5,205 nucleotides of DNA, from positions 1 to 5,205 of the forward strand of contig JAFIHO010000203.1 in the NCBI GenBank assembly GCA_017849395.1, in the 5' to 3' direction. The stretch is from Hyphomicrobiales bacterium. Lineage in GTDB: Bacteria; Pseudomonadota; Alphaproteobacteria; Micropepsales; Micropepsaceae. The notes below the pieces were generated by a model. It was not told where the DNA came from and ran no database searches. It saw only the letters and a list, made by a program, of their open reading frames with translations. Below, piece by piece: positions 1 to 4,072 of the stretch; positions within the stretch are counted from its first letter, which is position 1, and each line of letters begins with the position of its first letter. The translations under genes and the position numbers were made by a program.

Positions 1-227
1 AGCGCCTGGAAGATGCCGTGACACATGACAACATTACCCTTTCCCTGAAGCTGGATGCCGCCGATGGCGGTGCATTGGCCTGGGCCTACCGCCACGGTCA
101 GGTGCTGGATCGCCGGGAAAAGGCCGGAAAGATCACTTTGGCGCTGCGAATCCACCCCGACGACCTGGGTCGTTTCGAGAGCAAATTCCCAAGGAAAATA
201 AAGCTAGAGCAAGGGGTTAACCCCTGA
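1..227 (+). CDS. hflX: HflX GTPase, C-terminal end (partial)
   Basis: This is the 3' end of a gene cut by the window edge. The reading frame is open from base 3 and stops with TGA at 225-227. The visible residues resemble the C-terminal domain of alphaproteobacterial HflX: a beta strand (NITLSLKL), then DGGALAWAYRHGQVLDRRE, then a second strand (KITLALRI), then HPDDLGRFES. HflX is a cytoplasmic GTPase that binds 50S and 70S ribosomes and splits stalled or heat-damaged ones. The GTPase core (G1-G4 motifs) lies upstream and cannot be seen, so the name rests on this tail and on context: hflX beside mazG is a recurrent arrangement in Alphaproteobacteria. A GTG at 18-20 could be read as a start for a 69-aa ORF, but it falls inside the domain and is not credible. 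The last residues (about KIKLEQGVNP) look like a lineage-specific tail. The gene converges with mazG. Confidence 0.75.
   Translation, partial: RLEDAVTHDNITLSLKLDAADGGALAWAYRHGQVLDRREKAGKITLALRIHPDDLGRFESKFPRKIKLEQGVNP
213..224. repeat. 12-bp perfect palindrome at the hflX stop
   Basis: GGGGTTAACCCC is a perfect palindrome ending one base before the hflX TGA. It has no T-tract after it, so it is not a typical intrinsic terminator. It may be a coincidence within the last codons or part of a 3' mRNA structure. Confidence 0.5.
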
Positions 228-232
228 CTCTT

Positions 233-263
233 CTGTGGATAGTTTAATCCACAGGCTGTGGAT
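233..263. terminator. Possible stem-loop between convergent hflX and mazG
   Basis: CTGTGGAT (233-240) and ATCCACAG (247-254) form a perfect 8-bp stem with a 6-nt loop, six bases after the hflX stop. The same ATCCACAG can instead pair with a second CTGTGGAT (256-263), with only one base between the arms. The position between two convergent genes fits a bidirectional terminator, but neither strand shows a T-tract, so a factor-independent terminator is doubtful. Confidence 0.35.
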
Positions 264-265
264 AA
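234..265. promoter_or_regulatory. Cluster of three DnaA-box-like nonamers
   Basis: Three 9-mers close to the DnaA consensus TTATCCACA lie in the hflX-mazG gap. The site at 257-265 (TGTGGATAA) is a perfect match on the minus strand. The one at 234-242 (TGTGGATAG) matches 8 of 9 on the minus strand, and the one at 245-253 (TAATCCACA) matches 8 of 9 on the plus strand. Their centres are 11 and 12 bp apart, about one helical turn, which suits cooperative protein binding. The matches are seen directly; DnaA binding is inference. The alternative is that these are simply the arms of a transcription-terminating stem-loop (see the entry at 233-263). Confidence 0.45.
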
Positions 266-270
266 CCCGC

Positions 271-1074
271 CTAGGACCGCTCAAGCTCCTTGGCCTCCTG
301 CCAAAGCGCCTCCATCTCCTCCAGGCTCGCCGCGCCAGGCTTGATCCCCCGCGCCACAAGACCGGCCTCGATATGCTTGAAGCGCCGGGTAAATTTGGCA
401 TTGGCGCCTCGCAGCGCCGCCTCCGGATCGACTTTCAGGTGCCGCGCCAGGTTGGCGACCACAAACAGCAGATCGCCGACTTCCTCTTCGCGCTTGGCCG
501 GGTCCACACCGGCCTCCACGATCTCCCGAGCTTCCTCCGCGATCTTGTCCACCACCAGCGCGGCATTATTCCAGTCAAACCCGATGCTTGACGCGCGGCG
601 TTGAAGCTTTTCAGCACGCATCAATGCGGGCAGGGCGCTGGCTACATCGTCCAGCAGACTGGTCTGGCCCTTGGCGGCCCGCTCGGCCTCCTTGAGCTTC
701 TCCCAAAAATCCTTCTGGGCATGGGCATCCGTCTTCGCTTCCTCGCTGCCGAAGACGTGCGGGTGGCGGCGGATCATCTTTTCGGTGACGGCCTCGACCA
801 CGTCGCCGAAGTCGAACAGACCGGCTTCCTCGGCCATGCGGGCATGGAACACGACCTGGAACAACAGATCGCCCAGTTCGCCGGGCAGGGCTTTGAGGTC
901 GCCATCCTCGATCGCCGTGGCGACTTCATAGGCTTCCTCGACCGTATAAGGCGCGATAGTCGCGAAGGTCTGGGCACGGTCCCAGGGACAGCCATCGGGC
1001 CCGCGCAAGCGGCGCATGATCTCCAGGAGCACCGCAACGTCGCGGCTGGGTTTCAGGTCGGTGGGATTCGTCAT
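271..1074 (-). CDS. mazG: Nucleoside triphosphate pyrophosphohydrolase MazG
   Basis: MazG hydrolyses (d)NTPs to the monophosphate and pyrophosphate in the cytoplasm. It cleans the nucleotide pool and in some bacteria affects (p)ppGpp levels. With the ATG at 1072-1074 the protein has 267 aa, the usual length of the two-domain family. Residue numbers count from that ATG. The first MazG domain has the signature CPWDRAQT (29-36), metal-ligand motif EEAYE (46-50) and ELGD (66-69), followed by the RRHPHVFG segment. The second repeats the pattern with EEARE (180-184) and an E-x-x-D in EEVGD (E198, D201). Both metal sites look intact. A GTG at 1105-1107 would add 11 residues (MAACPWSSYPV) and has GGAAG about 9 bases upstream. 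I prefer the ATG for its family-like N-terminus, though the ribosome site there is weak, so the start is uncertain. The IS element ends 95 bp upstream of the ATG and may have altered the promoter. No clear promoter is seen. Confidence 0.93.
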   Translation of the reverse strand: MTNPTDLKPSRDVAVLLEIMRRLRGPDGCPWDRAQTFATIAPYTVEEAYEVATAIEDGDLKALPGELGDLLFQVVFHARMAEEAGLFDFGDVVEAVTEKMIRRHPHVFGSEEAKTDAHAQKDFWEKLKEAERAAKGQTSLLDDVASALPALMRAEKLQRRASSIGFDWNNAALVVDKIAEEAREIVEAGVDPAKREEEVGDLLFVVANLARHLKVDPEAALRGANAKFTRRFKHIEAGLVARGIKPGAASLEEMEALWQEAKELERS

Positions 1075-1160
1075 AACGGGATAGGACGACCAAGGGCAGG
1101 CCGCCACAAGCGGCTACTTCCGCGCAGTTCAAAAATAATCGTATAAGTAATATTATGAGA

Positions 1161-1168
1161 AATTATAT
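1161..1168. repeat. Target-site duplication, left copy (AATTATAT)
   Basis: The eight bases directly outside the left terminal repeat are AATTATAT. They are identical to the eight bases outside the right end (3137-3144). IS1595-family elements are known to make 8-bp duplications, so this fixes the element boundaries. Confidence 0.93.
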
Positions 1169-1191
1169 GGTGATTATATACTTGACTTAGC
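1169..1191 (+). repeat. Left terminal inverted repeat
   Basis: The repeat begins GGTGATTATATACTTGA and ends TTAGC. Compared with the reverse complement of 3114-3136 it differs at two positions (T/C at 3 and C/G at 18), and similarity stops after base 23. It contains TTGACT, which may serve as the -35 box of the transposase promoter. Confidence 0.92.
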
Positions 1192-1210
1192 AGGATGCAA
1201 CCCATAGATT
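1182..1210 (+). promoter_or_regulatory. Predicted transposase promoter, -35 within the left TIR
   Basis: TTGACT (1182-1187, 5 of 6 to the sigma70 -35) is followed after 17 bp by TAGATT (1205-1210, 4 of 6 to the -10). Transcription would begin near 1217, downstream of the ATG at 1212 but upstream of AGGAG and the ATG at 1233. This fits the later start chosen for the transposase. Confidence 0.45.
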
Positions 1211-1232
1211 CATGGGCATAGGAGCTAAGCCA

Positions 1233-2150
1233 ATGACTGCCGACCTGACCAACCCCATTTTAACCAACGAAATCGCCGCTATAGCCCATCTGGAAACTTC
1301 CCGTTGGGCCGCTGGCGTGACCTGTCCCCTGTGCGGGTCCGATAAGGCTAAAAAGATGGGCGGCCAGACACAGGCCGGAATGTTCCTGTGCGGCGATTGC
1401 CGAGGCAAGTTCACGGTTCGCACCGGCACTGTGTTTGAGCGGTCGCATATCCCGTTGCACAAGTGGCTGCTAGCGACGCACCTGATGGCGTCCAGCAAGA
1501 AAGGCATCAGCGCGCATCAGCTTCATCGGATGCTGGGCATTACCTACAAATCCGCTTGGTTCATGGCCCATCGTATTCGTGAGGCTATGATCCCGGCGGC
1601 TGATGCTGGCCCGCTGGGTGGCGAAGGCAAAATTGTCGAGGCCGACGAAACCGAGATTTCCCCTTCCCGCACGACCCGCGCCAAGGGCGGTCGCAAGCGC
1701 GCTAACAACAAGCGGTTCGTGGCCCTGGTGGAGCGTGACGGACAGGTTCGGTCCGCCGTGATCGACGGTCGCGGCCTGTCGGAAGTCCGCAAGGCTGTCC
1801 GCAAGAATGTCGCCAAAGGATCAATCCTGCACACGGACGGCGCGACGGTGTACCGGGGCTTGATGCCTGTCGGTACGCATGAGGCCATCGACCATGACAA
1901 GGCTTTCGCCCGTGATGGCGAGACTGGCCGCGTCCATAGCAACAGCGCGGAAGGCTATTTCTCGCTGTTTAAGCGCGGTCTGGTCGGCACCTATCAGCAC
2001 ATCAGCCCAGCCCATCTGCCGCGCTATCTCGCGGAATTTGATTTCCGCATGAACACCCGGACCAAGCTGGGCTTCAACGATCTCACTCGCGCCGCCGCCA
2101 TCGTGAAGGCAGCGGAAGGCAAGCGGTTGACGTATCGACAGGTAGGCTGA
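1233..2150 (+). CDS. IS1595-family transposase (zinc ribbon, ISXO2-like DDE domain)
   Basis: A 305-aa transposase that should bind the element's terminal repeats and catalyse its movement. The N-terminus has a zinc ribbon with CPLC (C31, C34) and CGDC (C53, C56). A helix-turn-helix-like stretch follows at about 75-115 (WLLATHLMASSKKGISAHQ and on). The catalytic core has D138 in VEADET, D202 in LHTDG, and the family's third motif HSNSAEGYFSLFKRG (N237, E240, K247). A basic stretch KGGRKRANNKR (151-161) follows the first Asp, as is common in this family. The start is ATG 1233, with AGGAG at 1220-1224 and 8 bases of spacing. The in-frame ATG at 1212 would add seven residues but has no ribosome site and lies before the predicted transcription start. 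No frameshift or missing catalytic residue is seen, so the enzyme looks functional. Family assignment is secure; the subgroup is not determined. Confidence 0.95.
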   Translation: MTADLTNPILTNEIAAIAHLETSRWAAGVTCPLCGSDKAKKMGGQTQAGMFLCGDCRGKFTVRTGTVFERSHIPLHKWLLATHLMASSKKGISAHQLHRMLGITYKSAWFMAHRIREAMIPAADAGPLGGEGKIVEADETEISPSRTTRAKGGRKRANNKRFVALVERDGQVRSAVIDGRGLSEVRKAVRKNVAKGSILHTDGATVYRGLMPVGTHEAIDHDKAFARDGETGRVHSNSAEGYFSLFKRGLVGTYQHISPAHLPRYLAEFDFRMNTRTKLGFNDLTRAAAIVKAAEGKRLTYRQVG

Positions 2151-2158
2151 CGGATAAC

Positions 2159-2184
2159 AGCTTCCGCCGTGGGCGGGACAAGCT
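2159..2184 (+). terminator. Stem-loop just after the transposase gene
   Basis: AGCTT-CCGCC (2159-2168), a 3-nt loop, then GGCGG (2172-2176) and AAGCT (2180-2184), with a GAC bulge, form a stem of about 10 bp nine bases after the transposase stop. It lies between the transposase and the converging 51-aa ORF. No T-tract follows, so it may be a weak terminator or an mRNA-protecting structure. Confidence 0.35.
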
Positions 2185-2219
2185 GCGGCTCATACTGGAA
2201 TTGCTCGAATCTGTGAGTC

Positions 2220-2375
2220 CTAAGCGGTCTTAGTTGGCCGCTTGGGGCGACTCGCCTTTTTCTTTGGCTTCGCCACGTGGGGTTTGGGCGGCGTTGCCAG
2301 CATCCGCTTCAATGCGGCCTCACGGCGGCGCTCGGTTTCTTCAGTGTCCAACTTATCGTTCAGATCGGATGCCAT
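2220..2375 (-). CDS. Small basic passenger protein, 51 aa
   Basis: This short minus-strand ORF runs from ATG (2373-2375) to TAG (2220-2222). It starts MASDLNDKLDTEETERRREA, continues as a helical stretch ALKRML (21-26), then TPPKPH (28-33), and ends in a lysine/arginine-rich tail (KPKKKASRPKRPTK). The acidic/amphipathic helix, the proline-rich turn and the strongly basic tail look protein-like. The R-x-L-x-TPPKPH pattern resembles short hypothetical proteins I associate with Alphaproteobacteria, though I cannot verify that here. AGGG six bases before the ATG is a modest ribosome site. Its start codon overlaps that of the divergent 182-aa gene in the tetramer CATG, so each gene's promoter must lie inside the other. 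It is inside the IS element and converges with the transposase. The basic tail suggests nucleic-acid or RNA-protein contact. A role as antitoxin or regulator of its neighbour is speculation. Confidence 0.6.
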   Translation of the reverse strand: MASDLNDKLDTEETERRREAALKRMLATPPKPHVAKPKKKASRPKRPTKTA

Positions 2376-2922
2376 GTCTAACCCTAACGCCCACAAATCG
2401 TTGGCGATGCAGTCAAAGTTTACAGACCTATTGGGGATGTTTCACGGGGTCTTTGCAAGTACAGACCTCATGGTTGATTGGGCGATAGGCCATTTTCTCA
2501 AAATCTCATACGAAGAAACGCACCTACTGACTGCCGGACTCATGTTTGGCCCGAAATGCCGGTTGCTTTCCGATCTGCTATCTCGCAGCACGCATCCCAA
2601 AAAGGCCCAATTAATAGGGGCTTTTAACAAACTGCGAGGCAACAACAAGCGCAGCGTTATCGCTCATGGCTATATTTGGTCTGATCCAACTAGGGTCAGA
2701 TTTATTGAGCGCATCGCCACCGGAGACTTCAGGGTGAAAACCCACGAGTTCACCTACCAGACATTCTTGGAGCACGTGAAGCAATTCATTGATGCCGGGA
2801 CAGAGTTTTTTCATGCTCTCGGCGTGTCTGAGGATGAACTAGGAGTATTTGCGGATGCTGCATTTAACCTGGACCGCAAATCCAGAACGTCCCCGGACAA
2901 GCCCGACGCCACCGCATCATGA
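2374..2922 (+). CDS. Passenger protein of unknown function, HEPN-like R-X4-H motif
   Basis: The 182-aa product is predicted to be largely alpha-helical and soluble, with no signal peptide. An N-terminal helical region (about 12-45, with TDLLGMFHGVFAST) is followed by a central helix (62-90) leading into NNKRSVIAHGYIW, in which R93 and H98 form R-X4-H. HEPN-fold ribonucleases and related proteins carry an R-X4-6-H motif at the start of their last core helix, often followed by G and an aromatic residue, so this is a plausible HEPN-like domain. A region of predicted strands (105-125) and a further helix (about 130-148) follow. The tail (about 165-182) is polar and low in complexity. I chose ATG 2374; the frame stays open upstream to 2242, but that stretch is antisense to the 51-aa ORF. 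An ATG at 2407 is a second option, and neither start has a strong ribosome site. Codon use is more A+T-rich than in the host genes. Existence as a gene is fairly secure; function is not. Confidence 0.75.
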   Translation: MSNPNAHKSLAMQSKFTDLLGMFHGVFASTDLMVDWAIGHFLKISYEETHLLTAGLMFGPKCRLLSDLLSRSTHPKKAQLIGAFNKLRGNNKRSVIAHGYIWSDPTRVRFIERIATGDFRVKTHEFTYQTFLEHVKQFIDAGTEFFHALGVSEDELGVFADAAFNLDRKSRTSPDKPDATAS

Positions 2923-2999
2923 TTGCACGCCCACCAATCCCAGAAAGCGGACTCCAAGGCAGTGGTGACCTCGGAAGAGACCTCTTTTTCCGGCTCCAT
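2811..2999 (-). CDS. Possible 62-aa ORF antisense to the end of the passenger gene
   Basis: The ORF starts at ATG 2997-2999 with a good Shine-Dalgarno, AAGGA (minus strand of 3006-3010), six bases upstream. The first 25 or so residues (MEPEKEVSSE, then an aromatic cluster AFWDWWACNH) lie outside other genes. The remaining residues overlap the 3' end of the 182-aa gene on the opposite strand by 112 bp and end in a serine/proline-rich stretch. No family is recognised. It could be a real small protein of the element or a chance ORF. An inward promoter candidate in the right terminal repeat and a long inverted repeat lie upstream. Confidence 0.3.
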   Translation of the reverse strand: MEPEKEVSSEVTTALESAFWDWWACNHDAVASGLSGDVLDLRSRLNAASANTPSSSSDTPRA

Positions 3000-3014
3000 A
3001 GCCGGTCCTTATCT

Positions 3015-3063
3015 GGGCGGACCCCAAGGGAAATTATTGGCGATTAGATAGCGGGGTCCGCCC
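3015..3063. repeat. 11-bp perfect inverted repeat with 27-nt loop
   Basis: GGGCGGACCCC (3015-3025) and GGGGTCCGCCC (3053-3063) are exact reverse complements. The loop at 3026-3052 is AT-rich and contains a partial copy of the terminal repeat. On the minus strand the structure would sit in the leader of the 62-aa ORF, just before its ribosome site. On the plus strand it is about 90 bp after the passenger gene stop. The loop is long for an intrinsic terminator and no T-tract follows. Confidence 0.7.
3037..3050 (+). repeat. Internal partial copy of the terminal repeat
   Basis: TTGGCGATTAGATA matches the reverse complement of the right end and its flank (TTGGCGATTATATA, 3127-3140) at 13 of 14 positions. 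It faces rightwards, like a left end, and has AT-rich bases before it (AAATTATT at 3031-3038, similar to the target duplication). It may be a relic of another element end or a second transposase binding site. Confidence 0.45.
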
Positions 3064-3094
3064 CGGTATCCTGAGTTTTCGGCCTGTCGGGCGG

Positions 3095-3123
3095 ATTCTG
3101 GCCCTAGGGGTTCGCTAACTCAA
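3095..3123 (-). promoter_or_regulatory. Possible inward promoter from the right TIR
   Basis: On the minus strand TTGAGT (complement of 3118-3123, 4 of 6 to the -35) is followed after 17 bp by CAGAAT (complement of 3095-3100, 4 of 6 to the -10). It mirrors the promoter at the left end and would read towards the 62-aa ORF. The matches are weak and it may be a by-product of TIR symmetry. Confidence 0.25.
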
Positions 3124-3136
3124 GTATATAATCGCC
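3114..3136 (-). repeat. Right terminal inverted repeat
   Basis: Read on the minus strand it begins GGCGATTATATACTTGA and ends TTAGC, matching the left repeat at 21 of 23 bases. The outer end at 3136 is fixed by the adjacent AATTATAT duplication. Confidence 0.92.
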
Positions 3137-3144
3137 AATTATAT
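3137..3144. repeat. Target-site duplication, right copy (AATTATAT)
   Basis: It is identical to 1161-1168. Joining the flanks at one copy restores an uninterrupted AT-rich spacer of about 165 bp between the mazG ATG and the small gene at 3216. Confidence 0.93.
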
Positions 3145-3215
3145 ATGGGCCGCCGGGCTGGTGAATTGGGCAATCGCGCCTAGAATGACCGCGCAACACC
3201 CGCCGCGAGATGTTC

Positions 3216-3398
3216 ATGGCCGATGACAAGACCGTGTCCAAGGAAACCGCCGCCCAGCACATGAAGGAAGCGCTGAAGCGCGTTCAGGAAGCGCGAGCCA
3301 AAGCTGCGGCTGGCGCTCCGGTTGCCGACAAAGGCGGCAAAGGTCCCAAGAACGGCCCGGCGGCCAAGGGCCGGATGTTCCGGCACCAGGGCCGCTAG
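3216..3398 (+). CDS. Small basic alanine/lysine-rich protein, 60 aa, unknown function
   Basis: The product begins MADDKTVSKETAAQHMKEAL and forms an amphipathic helix rich in Lys, Glu and Ala (to about residue 32). A glycine/lysine/proline-rich segment follows (KGGKGPKNGPAAKGR), ending in MFRHQGR. It has no signal peptide or membrane segment and is probably cytoplasmic. I prefer ATG 3216, with GCGAG six bases upstream, over ATG 3210, which would add MF. High GC at third codon positions supports real coding. It was originally divergent from mazG across a spacer of about 165 bp; the IS element now lies about 80 bp upstream and may supply or disturb its promoter. It ends nine bases from the convergent TPR gene. 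I do not recognise a named family. The basic tail would suit nucleic-acid or ribosome binding, but that is only a guess. Confidence 0.6.
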   Translation: MADDKTVSKETAAQHMKEALKRVQEARAKAAAGAPVADKGGKGPKNGPAAKGRMFRHQGR

Positions 3399-3401
3399 AA
3401 A

Positions 3402-3419
3402 CCCGGATCAGGTACCGGG
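3402..3419. terminator. Weak stem-loop between convergent genes
   Basis: CCCGG (3402-3406) and CCGGG (3415-3419) can form a 5-bp stem with an 8-nt loop. On the minus strand it overlaps the TPR gene stop and is followed by TTTCT. The stem is short, so this is a weak candidate terminator for the TPR gene. Confidence 0.25.
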
Positions 3420-3983
3420 CGCCGGCGTTCGCGTAACGATGAAGTGCTTGAGCGCTTCGGCCGCGGGCTCGTAACCGCCGGGAACGGCTTCCTGGGAGCG
3501 CTTATAGTCGTAATAGGCTTCCTTGAAGCGGCCCATCTGCTCATAGACGACGGCGCGGTCATAGAACCCGATCTCGGGCTGCGTGACGCCCAGACTGATG
3601 CCCTTCTGGATATCGGCAAGCGCGTCGTCCAGCCGCTTCAGCCGGATCAGCGCGACGCCGCGGTTCAGATAGCCGTCGCCGATCTGCGGATTGATCCGGA
3701 TGCTGCTGTTGAAGTCGTCGAACGCGTCCTGATAGCGGCTCACCATGTCATACAGAACGCCACGATTGACGTAAGTGGCCGCCACGTCCTTGGAAGTCAG
3801 TCCGCCGTCACTCAACGCTTCCTCGCACACCTTGATGCTCTCGCGCGGCGCGGTACCGAACTTGGCAGCAAGGAAACATTCATGGCCCTTGGGCGTGCCC
3901 ATCACCAGAACGGCGGCTCCTGACGAACCGCCGCCAATCACAAGAAAAGCGGCGCAAAGGGCGAGGGTGGAAGAACGACGCAT
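3408..3983 (-). CDS. Exported tetratricopeptide-repeat protein, 191 aa
   Basis: The N-terminus (MRRSSTLALCAAFLVIGGG, then SSGAA) looks like a Sec signal peptide with cleavage near residue 23-25, so the protein is probably periplasmic. After a short region with two cysteines (C36, C53) that could form a disulfide, three consecutive TPR units are visible at about 67-100 (AATYVNRGVLYDM), 101-134 (IGDGYLNRGVALIRLKRLDD) and 135-168 (FYDRAVVYEQMGRFKEA). Each has the usual small residue and Y/A pattern. TPR arrays mediate protein-protein contact, and nothing indicates a specific partner. The start is ATG 3981-3983, with GGGAG and a suitable spacing of about 7 bases. A strong promoter candidate lies 30 to 60 bp upstream, giving a leader of roughly 20 nt. 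It is transcribed alone and is convergent with the small gene at 3216-3398. Function beyond TPR scaffolding is unknown. Confidence 0.88.
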   Translation of the reverse strand: MRRSSTLALCAAFLVIGGGSSGAAVLVMGTPKGHECFLAAKFGTAPRESIKVCEEALSDGGLTSKDVAATYVNRGVLYDMVSRYQDAFDDFNSSIRINPQIGDGYLNRGVALIRLKRLDDALADIQKGISLGVTQPEIGFYDRAVVYEQMGRFKEAYYDYKRSQEAVPGGYEPAAEALKHFIVTRTPAPGT

Positions 3984-4010
3984 GGCGACTCTCCCAGGCT
4001 ATTTTCCTCT

Positions 4011-4039
4011 ATGATACGCCCCTCCCCGGCGACTGTCAC
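4011..4039 (-). promoter_or_regulatory. Sigma70-like promoter of the TPR gene
   Basis: On the minus strand GTGACA (complement of 4034-4039, 5 of 6 to TTGACA) and TATCAT (complement of 4011-4016, 5 of 6 to TATAAT) are separated by exactly 17 bp. Transcription would start near 4004, about 20 nt before the ATG. This is the best promoter match in the window. Confidence 0.65.
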
Positions 4040-4072
4040 GCTGCGGAAAACCGCGCAAACCGGCCATTCCCC

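Larger units (their letters stand above)
1169..3136. mobile_element. Complete IS1595-family (ISXO2-like) element with passenger ORFs
   Basis: This 1968-bp element is bounded by 23-bp imperfect terminal inverted repeats (21 of 23 identical) that start with GG, and it is flanked by a perfect 8-bp target duplication. The transposase at 1233-2150 has the N-terminal zinc ribbon and DDE-type core of the IS1595 family. A simple IS1595 element needs only about 1 kb. Here almost 1 kb lies beyond the transposase and holds a 51-aa minus-strand ORF, a 182-aa plus-strand gene with an R-X4-H motif, and a possible 62-aa minus-strand ORF. Cargo genes are known in some IS1595 groups. The distal part is visibly richer in A+T than the host genes, which suggests acquired DNA. 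The intact transposase, matched ends and perfect duplication point to a fairly recent insertion that may still be mobile. I cannot name the ISfinder member. Confidence 0.92.

Noticed and set aside
601..1146. 181-aa open frame on the plus strand
   Set aside because: It is antisense to mazG and matches no family pattern; mazG has both catalytic motif pairs intact.
1212..1232. Upstream ATG of the transposase
   Set aside because: It has no Shine-Dalgarno and lies before the predicted transcription start; AGGAG fits ATG 1233.
1544..1942. 132-aa open frame on the minus strand
   Set aside because: It lies wholly inside the transposase core on the opposite strand and reads as a shadow of conserved codons.
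2242..2373. N-terminal extension of the 182-aa passenger protein
   Set aside because: The frame is open upstream, but the extension has low-quality composition, lacks a ribosome site, and is antisense to the more protein-like 51-aa ORF.
3444..3923. 159-aa open frame on the plus strand
   Set aside because: It is antisense to the TPR protein, which has a promoter, ribosome site, signal peptide and repeats.
4043..4054. GCGG-AAAA-CCGC mini-hairpin as terminator of the TIM-barrel gene
   Set aside because: The stem is only 4 bp with no T-tract on the minus strand; too weak to call.
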